Source: Flavobacteriaceae bacterium
GTDB lineage: Bacteria; Bacteroidota; Bacteroidia; Flavobacteriales; Flavobacteriaceae
Direction: 5' to 3'
DNA length: 10,209 bases
NCBI GenBank assembly: GCA_019752245.1
Contig: JAIEMH010000286.1
Coordinates: 1 to 10,209, forward strand
This document shows, one piece after another, positions 1 through 7,288 of this stretch. Below the pieces are notes generated by a model, which saw nothing but the letters and a program-made list of their open reading frames with translations, made no database searches and was not told the origin of the DNA. Position numbers and translations under genes: made by a program. Position 1 is the stretch's first letter, and each line of letters begins with the position of its first letter.

Positions 1-88
1 GCTATTAATTGATAATTAATCGAGTCTGTTCAAGGGCAATCAAAATATAAAATTATAGTAGATTCAGAAGAAAGTCAAGGAAAGATAA
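1..88. other. Non-coding or decayed left edge
   Basis: No frame on the + strand stays open here. In the frame of the downstream kinase there are stops at 17, 56, 59 and 86. Frame 1 is open only from 16 to 90 and frame 3 only from 51 to 110. The stretch sits where the signal peptide and first TPR units of the kinase would be expected, so it may be degraded coding sequence or unrelated sequence joined to a truncated gene. I recognise nothing else in it. Confidence 0.5.
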
Positions 89-1357
89 TCTAATCGTAAA
101 AATAAAGGATTAGCTATTAAAGAACAAATTAAAGATAGTCTTGGAATTCCTTATAGTTTAAATAATATTGCTGGAGTTTATCTCATCAGAAAACAATACG
201 GTAAAGCAAAGATTAACTATCAAAAAGCATTAGATATTCGTCAAAAATTAAATGATCAAATAGGCATTTCTGAAAATCTCTCCTATTTTGGTGATTTGTA
301 TTTTGCTCAGAAAGAGTATGATAAGGCGATAAATTTTTATCAACAAACAGCTGATAATACCTTGAAATCTAATTATGTTGATTTACTTCAATACAGTTAT
401 AAAAAACTTTCAGAGTGTCATGAATTACAAGGAAATACCGCTTTAGCATTGAAGAATTATAAAAGTTATTCTCAATTTAAAGATAGTATTCTCAATAAAG
501 AAACTAATTCAACAATTGCAGAACTTGAAGTAAAATTTGAAACTAACGAAAAAGAAAAACTTTTACTTCAAAAGGAAATCGAAGTAAAAAATACACGTAA
601 TAAATTAATAGCAGTTTCATCTTTAGCCTTATTTATTGGTCTAATAGGATTTTTAATTTACCGTCAACAAAAACTTAAAAACAAACAACAAGAACAAGAA
701 TTCCAATTAAAATCGGCTATTGCACAAATTGAATCTCAAAATCAATTGCAAGAACAACGACTTTCAATTTCACGAGATTTGCATGATAATATAGGTGCTC
801 AACTAACATTTGTAATTTCATCTGTAGATAATTTAAAACACGGAAATCAAATTACCGATAACAAAATAACCAATCAATTAACCAAAATTAGCGATTTCAC
901 CAAGTCAACTATCATAGAGCTTCGCGACACCATTTGGGCAATGAACAATAACGAATTTTCATTTGAAGATTTGCGATCCAGAATTTTTAATTTTATCGAA
1001 AAAGCAAAATCTGCCAAAGAAGATGTTGACTTTAAATTCAATGTTGATGAATCGTTACAAGAATTAAAGTTTTCTTCAATTGTAGGAATAAATCTTTACA
1101 GAACCATTCAAGAATCCATAAATAACGCAGTTAAATATGCTGATGCAAATGAAATAGTTGTTGAAGTTAAAAATGTTTCCAATAAAATTCAAATCGAAAT
1201 TCAAGATAACGGAAAAGGATTTGACATAGAAAATACCGACTTCGGAAACGGATTACATAATATGAAAAAACGAATTGAAGAAATTAACGGAACATTTGAA
1301 ATCAATTCTTTAATAGATAAAGGAACCAAAATTAGATTTGAAATTCCAAAAATTTAA
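89..1357 (+). pseudogene. 5'-truncated TPR sensor histidine kinase (NarL/DegS type)
   Basis: The frame is open from 89 to the stop at 1355-1357, but no ATG, GTG, CTG or TTG codon occurs in it before a TTG at 296, although 89-295 clearly encodes TPR sequence (GIPYSLNNIAGVYL, YGKAKINYQKALDI). Counting from the TTG at 296, there is one more TPR (about 1-60), a coiled coil (70-103), one membrane helix (about 103-122), a second coiled coil, a HisKA_3 dimerisation domain with phospho-acceptor H163 (SRDLHDNIGAQL), and a HATPase_c domain with an N box (E273, N277, K280) and a G box (DNGKGF, 305-310). Full-length relatives begin with a signal peptide and several periplasmic TPRs, which are missing. 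The kinase core is intact and 4 nt from its response regulator, so a shortened product could still work. Alternatives are a frameshift near 88 or a sequencing error. Confidence 0.65.
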
Positions 1358-1361
1358 AATT

Positions 1362-2009
1362 ATGATAAAAGTAGCCATAGTTGACGATAACACTTTTTTA
1401 CAAAAAGCCATTCAAGATAAGCTTGCTTTTTTTGATGATATTGACATAAAATTCAAAGCCAATCACGGGCAAGATTTATTAGAAAAATTAGAAAAGAATC
1501 ATATTTTAGATTTAATTCTTATGGATATTGAAATGCCAAAAATGAATGGAATTGAAGCAACAGAAGCAGTAAAAAATAAATATCCGCAAATCAAAATCAT
1601 AATGCTAACCGTTTTTGATAATGATGAAAACATCTTCAAATCTATAAAAGCTGGCGCGGATGGTTATTTTCTTAAAGAAGTAAATCCTCAAGATTTATAC
1701 AATGCAATTATTGAAACTTTAAATGGCGGAGCAGCAATGACGCCTTCAATAGCACTAAAAACTCTAAAATTATTAAGAGAACCAATGGTTTTTGATAATT
1801 GTGAACCTTGTGAAGAAATCAATTTAACTAATAGAGAAGTAGAAGTCTTAGAACAATTAAGTAAAGGGTTAAAATACAACGCTATAGCCGATAATTTATT
1901 TTTATCTGTGGGAACAATTCGCAAACACGTTGAGAATATTTACAATAAACTGCAAGTCCACAATAAACTGGAGGCTATTCAAAAAGCTAAAAGTAATAAA
2001 TTAATATAA
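1362..2009 (+). CDS. NarL/FixJ-family two-component response regulator
   Basis: A cytoplasmic DNA-binding response regulator of 215 aa, the usual length for the family. The receiver domain (about 1-120) has the acidic pair D8/D9, phospho-acceptor D55 in LILMDIEMP, T83 and K105. The C-terminal LuxR-type helix-turn-helix (about 153-212) contains LTNREVEVLEQLSKG and GTIRKHVENIYNKL. I chose the ATG at 1362 because it gives the normal N-terminus MIKVAIVDDN. It lies 4 nt after the kinase stop, so the two genes are probably translationally coupled and form a cognate pair in which the kinase phosphorylates D55. Target genes cannot be read from the sequence; the neighbouring surface-protein genes are possible targets by proximity only. 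A strong terminator follows 28 nt after the stop. Confidence 0.93.
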   Translation: MIKVAIVDDNTFLQKAIQDKLAFFDDIDIKFKANHGQDLLEKLEKNHILDLILMDIEMPKMNGIEATEAVKNKYPQIKIIMLTVFDNDENIFKSIKAGADGYFLKEVNPQDLYNAIIETLNGGAAMTPSIALKTLKLLREPMVFDNCEPCEEINLTNREVEVLEQLSKGLKYNAIADNLFLSVGTIRKHVENIYNKLQVHNKLEAIQKAKSNKLI

Positions 2010-2037
2010 TTTTCTGAAAATCAAACTATTGAATTCT

Positions 2038-2066
2038 AAAAAATACGCATTTTAGCGTATTTTTTT
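2038..2066 (+). terminator. Rho-independent terminator after the two-component pair
   Basis: A perfect 11-bp stem, AAAAAATACGC (2038-2048) and GCGTATTTTTT (2055-2065), with a 6-nt loop ATTTTA. The right arm runs into a T tract. The A/T arms make it symmetric, so it could also act on the minus strand. Confidence 0.85.
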
Positions 2067-2082
2067 ATGTTTTGTTGTGAGG

Positions 2083-2090
2083 TAAGTTTG
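2083..2090 (+). promoter_or_regulatory. Candidate Bacteroidota -7 element for the secreted-protein genes
   Basis: TAAGTTTG matches the Bacteroidota -7 consensus TAnnTTTG and lies 26 nt before the ATG at 2117, implying a short 5' leader of about 20 nt. No convincing -33 TTG sits 17-23 nt upstream, because that interval is the T tract of the preceding terminator. Support is the -7 match and position only. Confidence 0.4.
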
Positions 2091-2116
2091 CCTTATAACT
2101 TTTAAAAATCAATACG

Positions 2117-3571
2117 ATGAAATCAAAAAATTATTTTACTAAAATTGCTTCGGCATTATTTTTATTATTTGCAATTAATGCTTCTGCAAATAATGTACAA
2201 ATTACAGGAACATCAGTTTCTGGTTCAAATATTACTTTTACTATCTCTTGGGATAACAGTTGGAACGCATCAGTTGCTCCAAATAATTGGGATGCCGTCT
2301 GGGTTTTTATTAAATACCAAGATTGTAATACAAGACTTTGGGCACACGCAGGTTTGAGTACGTTTGCTGGCGATCATTTAACAGCATCACCTTTGCAAGT
2401 AGATCCAGTTGCTGACGGACGTGGCGTTTTTATTCGTAGAAGTGCAATTGGTGGTGGAACTGTAGCACCAACATCGGTAACATTAAAAATGACTATTCCT
2501 GCTGGAACTTTCAATTATAAAGTTTTTGGTATCGAAATGGTTAATGTGCCTCAAAATAATTTTCAAATAGGAGATGGAACAAGCGTTTCAACTTTTAACA
2601 GCATTAATATTACAGCAGCAACGCAATCTTCTGGATTAACTTCTGCAACTTTAGGTGGTGCAGCAACGAATGTTCCTGCAACTTTTCCAATGGGTTACAA
2701 CGCTTTTTATTGTATGAAATATGAAATTTCTCAATTACAATATGTAGAATATTTAAACTCTTTAACTTATGATCAACAAGCGGCACACGTTGCTAATGAT
2801 CCAATCAGTGCTATAGGAACTTATGCGATGTTTACAGGTTTCAACTATAGAAACGGAATCAGAATTTCAACTCCAGGAAATAACGGTGCAATCCCAGCAG
2901 TTTATGTTTGTGATGCAACTGCAGGTGTAGAAAATAATAGTGATGACGGACAAGGAACAGCAATGAATAATCTTAGCTGGAGCGATGTTTCGGCTTATTT
3001 AGATTGGGCAGCTTTACGTCCAATGACCGAAATGGAATTTGAAAAAGTATGTCGCGGACCTGTAAATCGTGTTTCAAATGAATATCCTTGGGGAACAACC
3101 GAAATGAACGCAATTTACACGCAATTACCAGGATTAATAAATGATTATTTAGCAAATGAAACTTGGACACCAGCAACTAACGGAACTTGTGCTGCAGGAA
3201 TTGGATCTGGATCGGGAATTTATGGTCCAGTTAAAGTAGGTGCTTTCGCAACTGGAACTTCTGGAAGAGCTTCAGCTGGAGCTTCTTATTATGGTGCAAT
3301 GGAACTTGGTGGAAATGTAGCAGAACGTTATATTACAACTTCAAATGCTACAGGAACAGCATTCAATGGAACTTTGGGAGACGGAACAATTGCTGCAAAT
3401 GGTCTTGCAAATCAAGCAACTTGGCCAGATCCAGCAACAGCAGTTGGTGTAGGTTTTAGAGGTGGTGATTATGTAAATGTTGTAGATAGAGTAAAAGTAT
3501 CTGATAGAGCAACCATTACAACAGTTAACGCAACACGAGGTTATAATTTTGGTGGTCGTGGAGTGAGATAA
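2117..3571 (+). CDS. Exported FGE/SUMF1-like protein, probably non-catalytic
   Basis: 484 aa. A signal peptide is visible at about 1-24 (basic start, hydrophobic core ALFLLFAINASA). Residues 25-136 are probably a beta-sandwich domain (SWDNSWN, NWDAVWVFIKY), often found before FGE domains in Bacteroidota. From about 138 the FGE-sulfatase (C-type-lectin-like) fold begins with IEMVNVPQNNFQIGDG. It continues with AMNNLSWSDVSAYLDW, LRPMTEMEFEKVCRG (301-314), YPWG (323-326), ELGGNVAERY (396-405), GFRGGDY (446-452) and the end RGYNFGGRGVR. Active formylglycine-generating enzymes carry a catalytic Cys in the C-terminal GFRC-type motif; here that position is Gly (GGRGVR). A structural, adhesive or carbohydrate-binding role is therefore more likely than sulfatase maturation. 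There is no T9SS sorting domain, so the protein is exported but not obviously T9SS-anchored. The next gene, 79 nt downstream, encodes a T9SS surface protein, and the two may be co-transcribed. Confidence 0.85.
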   Translation: MKSKNYFTKIASALFLLFAINASANNVQITGTSVSGSNITFTISWDNSWNASVAPNNWDAVWVFIKYQDCNTRLWAHAGLSTFAGDHLTASPLQVDPVADGRGVFIRRSAIGGGTVAPTSVTLKMTIPAGTFNYKVFGIEMVNVPQNNFQIGDGTSVSTFNSINITAATQSSGLTSATLGGAATNVPATFPMGYNAFYCMKYEISQLQYVEYLNSLTYDQQAAHVANDPISAIGTYAMFTGFNYRNGIRISTPGNNGAIPAVYVCDATAGVENNSDDGQGTAMNNLSWSDVSAYLDWAALRPMTEMEFEKVCRGPVNRVSNEYPWGTTEMNAIYTQLPGLINDYLANETWTPATNGTCAAGIGSGSGIYGPVKVGAFATGTSGRASAGASYYGAMELGGNVAERYITTSNATGTAFNGTLGDGTIAANGLANQATWPDPATAVGVGFRGGDYVNVVDRVKVSDRATITTVNATRGYNFGGRGVR

Positions 3572-3573
3572 TA

Positions 3574-3652
3574 ATCTAATTTGAAAGAAATGAAACCAAA
3601 AAGGTTCGTTTCTAAATCAAAATTATTTAACAATTTTAAAATCAAATTAGAT
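3574..3652 (+). promoter_or_regulatory. Intergenic region bracketed by an 11-bp inverted repeat over the next start codon
   Basis: ATCTAATTTGA (3574-3584, just after the upstream stop) is the exact reverse complement of TCAAATTAGAT (3642-3652), whose last two bases are the first two of the ATG at 3651. A second, imperfect hairpin lies inside: GAAA and AACC (3587-3597) pair with GGTT and TTTC (3603-3612) around an AAAAA loop. In a bicistronic mRNA the outer stem would mask the start codon. No TAnnTTTG element is present, which favours read-through from the upstream gene. The pairing is read from the sequence; any regulatory role is inference. Confidence 0.5.
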
Positions 3653-6600
3653 GAAAACAACTAAAAATTATATAGTTGTATTCTTAATCGTTTTGTTGAC
3701 ACATTTATCATCGTTTGCTCAATATAATGGAGGAACTTCCTCCGGATCTTTTTCGGAAGAATTGAGTACAACATCCTGCGGAATACCTGCGCATTTTAAC
3801 GCATATTTTGGAGGAAACAATGATGGAGCAACAGTAGATGAATTAAGTAATACAGCGTGTGGAATTCCACCATCGTATTTTGCCTATTTAGGTGGCGACA
3901 ATGATGGCGCAACAGTCGATGAATTATCGGCTACAACTTGCGGAATTCCTCCTTCGTTTTTTGCCTATATGGGTGGCGATAATGACGGAGCAGCAACAGA
4001 TGAAACGATTATAGGAATATGTCCTTTTCCTCCATCATTTTATGCTTATTTTGGTGGAAATAATGATGGTGCAGTTGTTGATGCAACGCCTCAAATTTGT
4101 CCAACAGCACCTCCAGTAGCAAGTTTTACAGCTTCGGCTACCGAGATTTGTATTGGTCAATCAGTAACATTTACAGATACATCAACCAATATTCCATCGG
4201 CTTGGACTTGGACATTTACTGGTGGAACGCCAAACAGTTCAACAGTTCAAAATCCTGTAATAACATACAATACAGCTGGAAGTTATGCAGTAACATTAGT
4301 CGCTGCAAATTACAACGGAACTGGTACAGTAACTTTAAATTCTTACATAACAGTTTATGCGAATCCTTCTGTTACAAGCACAACGCCAGCAAGCAGATGT
4401 GATGCAGGAACAGTAACTTTGCAAGCTACAACTAATGTTGGAACATTAAATTGGTATGCAAATCCAACTGGTGGAACTGCTATTGCAACTGGAACAAGTT
4501 TTACAACGCCAAGTATTTCAACAACTACAACGTATTATGTTGAATCATTAAATGGAGTTTGTACTTCTACAAGAGTTCCAGTAATTGCTACTGTAAATAC
4601 AACACCAACAATAACATCAACAACACCAGCAAGTCGTTGTGATGCAGGAAGTGTAACTTTAAATGCGACATCAAGTGCTGGAAGTACAATTTGGTACGCA
4701 AATCCAACTGGTGGAACTCCTTTGGCAACAACCAATAATTTCACAACTCCAAGTATAAGCGCAACTACAACTTATTATGTAGAAGCGACTACTGGAAGTT
4801 GTACGTCGCCAAGAACAGCGGTAATTGCAACTGTAAATACAACTCCAATTATTACAGCAACTACACCAAACAGTCGTTGTGATTCTGGAACAGTAACATT
4901 AACTGCAACTGCTAATTCTGGGACTATTAATTGGTTTGCAACTCCAACTGGCGGAACAAGTTTAGCAACAGGAACAAGTTTTACAACTCCAAGTATTTCA
5001 GTTTCTACAACTTATTATGTTGAAGCTTCTAACGGAAGTTGTACTTCTACAAGAACTGCGGTTACTGCAACTATAAATGTTACGCCAACAATAACTTCAA
5101 CTACACCAAGTAGTAGATGCGATGCTGGATCGGTAACTTTATCAGCAGCTTCAAGCGCAGGAAATGTTGTTTGGTATGCAAATGCATCTGGTGGAACAGC
5201 TTTGGCAACGACCAATAATTTTACAACACCAAGTATTTCAATAACTACAACTTATTATGTAGAAGCAGTAAACGGAAGTTGTGCCTCTGGAACAAGAACG
5301 GCAGTTATTGCAACAATTAATCCTAGTCCAACTATAACTTCAACAACTCCAACAACCATTTGTGGTGGCGATACATTTACCATATCGGCAACTGCAAGTG
5401 CAGGAACTTTAGCTTGGTACAATGTTCCAACAGGAGGAATTGTCCAAGGAACAGGAAACAGCTTTTCGTTAAGTAATTGGGCAACTACAACTACATTTTA
5501 TGTTCAAGCAACTGACGGAAGTTGTCAATCAGCAAGAATTCCTGTTGTTGTGACCGTAAATGATAGACCATTCAATACAACGCTAACTCCTGCGAGCAGA
5601 TGCGGAACAGGAACAGTAACTTTAGGCGCGACTTATACTGTTGGAACAATCAATTGGTATAGTGTTCCAAGTGGTGGAACTGCAATTGCAACAGGTTCAA
5701 GTTTTACAACTCCAAGTATTGCAACAACTACAACTTATTATGTAGAAGCAGTAAACAACGGATGTATTTCTTCAATCAGAACTGCAATTACGGCTACAGT
5801 TTTTGATATTCCAACAATAACATCAACAACTCCAGCAAGTAGATGCGGAACTGGAAGTGTTCAATTACAAGCAACATCAAATGTGGGAACTATAAGTTGG
5901 TTTGCCAATGCAAGTGGAGGAACAGCATTAACTACTGGCGGAATATTCAACACACCAAGTTTAGCAACTTCAACAACGTATTATGTTGAGGTCACAAACG
6001 GAACGTGTACTTCGGTAAGAACTCCAATTACTGCAACTATTTATACAGCAGTAACAGTTCTTTCAACAACTCCAGCAAGTAGATGCGATGCCGGAATCTT
6101 AACTTTAAGTGCAACAACACAAAGTTTCGGATCATTAAATTGGTATGCAAATCCATCAGGCGGAACAATATTAGCAACAGGTTCAAGTTTAACAACGCCA
6201 AGTATTGCAACAACTACAACTTATTATGTAGAAGCAACCAATGGTGATTGTACCACTTCAAGAGTTGCTGTTACGGCTTCAATAAATCCAACAGCTGCAC
6301 CAACCGGATTTGCAAATCAAACGTTTTGTGCAGGAGAAACTGTCGGATTAATATCTGTCACTGGTTCAAGTATTGTTTGGTACGATGCACCGTCAAGCGG
6401 AAATGTAATTCCACCAGGAACTGCATTGGTTTCAGGAACGACTTATTATGGTTCGCAAACAGTTACAAGTTGTGAAAGTCCAACAAGATTGGCAGTAACA
6501 ATGACTTTAGGTGGTTGCTTAGGAAATGAAGAATTTGTAGCAAATGTTATCAAATTATATCCAAATCCAGTGGTTGATTTTGTAACTATTTCTTCAACAG

Positions 6601-6770
6601 AAATGATGACAAATTTAGAAGTTGTGAATATACTTGGTCAGATTGTCTTTTCAAAATCGGTAAACGAAAATGAAACAACAATAGATATGTCCAGATATTC
6701 GTCAGGTTCTTACATTGTTAGAGTTTTAGTTGATGATAAGGTTAAAATCTTTAAAGTAATTAAAAAGTAA
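3651..6770 (+). CDS. T9SS-secreted modular surface protein with PKD and Ig-like repeats
   Basis: 1039 aa, probably a cell-surface adhesin or matrix protein. A signal peptide occupies about 1-23 (hydrophobic YIVVFLIVLLTHLSSFAQ). Four tandem 27-aa repeats follow (37-144), each with one Cys (43, 70, 97, 124) and a GG(D/N)NDGA core. Next come a PKD-type domain (about 155-236; SVTFTDTS, WTWTFTGG, AGSYAVTLV) and nine Ig-like repeats of about 80 aa (240-955) with recurring TTPASRC, W(Y/F)A, SGGT or TGGT, and TTYYVEA. Each repeat holds a Cys pair 48-55 residues apart (250/304 to 893/941), suggesting one disulfide per domain. The end (966-1039; LYPNPVVDFVTI, VVNILGQIVF, SSGSYIVRV, KIFKVIKK) is a T9SS type A sorting domain, which would be removed during outer-membrane transit and surface attachment. 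No enzymatic domain is visible. Ligand unknown. The ATG at 3651 is chosen because it begins the signal peptide. Confidence 0.9.
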   Translation: MKTTKNYIVVFLIVLLTHLSSFAQYNGGTSSGSFSEELSTTSCGIPAHFNAYFGGNNDGATVDELSNTACGIPPSYFAYLGGDNDGATVDELSATTCGIPPSFFAYMGGDNDGAATDETIIGICPFPPSFYAYFGGNNDGAVVDATPQICPTAPPVASFTASATEICIGQSVTFTDTSTNIPSAWTWTFTGGTPNSSTVQNPVITYNTAGSYAVTLVAANYNGTGTVTLNSYITVYANPSVTSTTPASRCDAGTVTLQATTNVGTLNWYANPTGGTAIATGTSFTTPSISTTTTYYVESLNGVCTSTRVPVIATVNTTPTITSTTPASRCDAGSVTLNATSSAGSTIWYANPTGGTPLATTNNFTTPSISATTTYYVEATTGSCTSPRTAVIATVNTTPIITATTPNSRCDSGTVTLTATANSGTINWFATPTGGTSLATGTSFTTPSISVSTTYYVEASNGSCTSTRTAVTATINVTPTITSTTPSSRCDAGSVTLSAASSAGNVVWYANASGGTALATTNNFTTPSISITTTYYVEAVNGSCASGTRTAVIATINPSPTITSTTPTTICGGDTFTISATASAGTLAWYNVPTGGIVQGTGNSFSLSNWATTTTFYVQATDGSCQSARIPVVVTVNDRPFNTTLTPASRCGTGTVTLGATYTVGTINWYSVPSGGTAIATGSSFTTPSIATTTTYYVEAVNNGCISSIRTAITATVFDIPTITSTTPASRCGTGSVQLQATSNVGTISWFANASGGTALTTGGIFNTPSLATSTTYYVEVTNGTCTSVRTPITATIYTAVTVLSTTPASRCDAGILTLSATTQSFGSLNWYANPSGGTILATGSSLTTPSIATTTTYYVEATNGDCTTSRVAVTASINPTAAPTGFANQTFCAGETVGLISVTGSSIVWYDAPSSGNVIPPGTALVSGTTYYGSQTVTSCESPTRLAVTMTLGGCLGNEEFVANVIKLYPNPVVDFVTISSTEMMTNLEVVNILGQIVFSKSVNENETTIDMSRYSSGSYIVRVLVDDKVKIFKVIKK
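3759..4082 (+). repeat. Four tandem 81-bp coding repeats (27 aa)
   Basis: Residues 37-63, 64-90, 91-117 and 118-144 of the surface protein align without gaps. Pattern: EL or ET, a Cys at position 7, IPPS(F/Y)FAY or similar, GG(N/D)NDGA, then VD or TD. The first three units are closest; the fourth has lost the ELS start and has CPFPPSF in place of CGIPPSF. A fifth, incomplete trace ends at C150. Confidence 0.88.
4368..6515 (+). repeat. Tandem array of nine Ig-like repeats of about 240 bp
   Basis: Units begin near residues 240, 320, 400, 480, 561, 641, 722, 802 and 883. Units 1-4 have a period of exactly 80 aa. Units 5 and 9 are the most diverged. DNA identity is high in places (the ACAACTTATTATGTAGAAGC-type segment recurs), so slippage or recombination could change copy number. 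Confidence 0.88.
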
Positions 6771-6797
6771 GTAGTTTTTTATAATTGAGTTTTTTTC

Positions 6798-6829
6798 AAA
6801 CCATCTCGTTAATTCGGGATGGTTTTTTT
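6798..6829 (+). terminator. Rho-independent terminator after the surface-protein gene
   Basis: Stem AAACCATCTC (6798-6807) pairs with GGGATGGTTT (6816-6825) including one G-U pair, around an 8-nt loop. A run of seven T covers 6823-6829. On the minus strand no U tract follows the stem, so it should not terminate the convergent rhodanese gene efficiently. Confidence 0.85.
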
Positions 6830-6848
6830 ATTTTCCAAAATCCATAAA

Positions 6849-7157
6849 CTACAATTTACTTTCCAAACTACTCCAACCGCCACCATTCATAGCTTCAATT
6901 CCATTACTTTTCAAAATAGATGTCGCTTGTGCACTTCGCATACCACTTGCGCAACAAGTAATCACAGGTTTGTTCAATTTTTTAATGCTTTCAATTTGAT
7001 TTCCAATAGTATTCAACGGAATGTTTTTCGAACCTTTAATATGTCCACCTTGAAATTCTCCAGGAGTTCTAACGTCAATAATAACGGCTCCTTTTTCAAC
7101 GAAATCTTTAATGTTTTCTGATTTGCCACTCAATCCTAGCATACTTAATAATCCCAT
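6849..7157 (-). CDS. Single-domain rhodanese-like protein
   Basis: 102 aa, the normal length for a stand-alone rhodanese domain. The N-terminal part contains the structural motif VIIDVRTPGEFQGGHIKGSKNIP (two halves, residues 25-37 and 38-47). The active-site loop is CASGMRS with candidate persulfide Cys C69 (C68 precedes it) and R74 closing the CxxGxR cradle, so it should transfer sulfane sulfur to an unknown acceptor. No signal peptide or membrane helix is seen; probably cytoplasmic. It runs convergent to the surface-protein gene and divergent from the TetR gene, sharing a 131-bp control region with the latter. I see no link to phenylacetate metabolism beyond position. A gene symbol such as pspE or glpE would be over-specific. 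Confidence 0.9.
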   Translation of the reverse strand: MGLLSMLGLSGKSENIKDFVEKGAVIIDVRTPGEFQGGHIKGSKNIPLNTIGNQIESIKKLNKPVITCCASGMRSAQATSILKSNGIEAMNGGGWSSLESKL

Positions 7158-7171
7158 ATTTTTATTTTTTT

Positions 7172-7193
7172 AAATTTCTCAAATCTGTGTTCC
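7172..7193. repeat. 22-bp direct repeat, copy 1
   Basis: An identical 22-bp sequence (beginning AAATTTCTCAAATCTG and ending TGTTCC) occurs again at 7865-7886. The two copies flank the TetR gene and its promoter. This copy lies in the leader of the rhodanese gene. Confidence 0.8.
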
Positions 7194-7212
7194 TCAAAAA
7201 ATAAGAACACCA

Positions 7213-7220
7213 CAAAACTA
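7213..7220 (-). promoter_or_regulatory. Candidate -7 element for the rhodanese gene
   Basis: On the minus strand this reads TAGTTTTG, matching TAnnTTTG. A TTTG lies upstream on that strand (plus-strand CAAA, 7236-7239), with a 15-nt spacer that is slightly shorter than usual. The implied leader is about 50 nt. Confidence 0.35.
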
Positions 7221-7242
7221 ATCTAATCTCAAACACAAATTT

Positions 7243-7256
7243 GTAACAAAAGTTAC
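7243..7256. promoter_or_regulatory. Candidate TetR operator at the TetR gene's own promoter
   Basis: The inverted repeat GTAAC-AAAA-GTTAC has perfect 5-bp arms. It contains TAACAAAAGTTA, which matches 10 of 12 bases of the palindrome at the paaE promoter (TAACAAGTGTTA). It ends 18 nt before the -7 element of the TetR gene, so it would cover the -33 region. Autoregulation is inferred from this position. Confidence 0.5.
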
Positions 7257-7274
7257 CCAACTAAAAATATTCTA

Positions 7275-7282
7275 TATATTTG
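7275..7282 (+). promoter_or_regulatory. -7 promoter element of the TetR gene
   Basis: TATATTTG fits TAnnTTTG exactly. It ends only 6 nt before the ATG at 7289, so transcription would begin at or within a few bases of the start codon, giving a leaderless or nearly leaderless mRNA. No clear TTTG -33 element lies at the right distance; the operator-like palindrome occupies that place. Confidence 0.5.
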
Positions 7283-7288
7283 ACACCA

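Noticed and set aside
1338..1361. TTG at 1338 as the response-regulator start, overlapping the kinase
   Set aside because: The ATG at 1362 begins exactly at the receiver domain's first strand; the eight extra residues are encoded by kinase sequence in another frame.
3759..6515. CRISPR-like regular spacing of repeats
   Set aside because: The 81-bp and 240-bp periods are in-frame protein repeats with no short conserved palindromic repeat alternating with unique spacers.
6798..6829. Bidirectional terminator for the convergent surface-protein and rhodanese genes
   Set aside because: On the minus strand the stem is followed by TTTG and then a run of A, not a U tract.
6819..7121. Open frame on the + strand antisense to the rhodanese gene
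   Set aside because: The minus strand encodes a clear rhodanese with its active-site loop, and the + strand product has no recognisable motif.
7280..7288. TTG at 7280 as the TetR-family gene start
   Set aside because: It lies inside the -7 promoter element and adds only three residues; the ATG at 7289 is the natural start.
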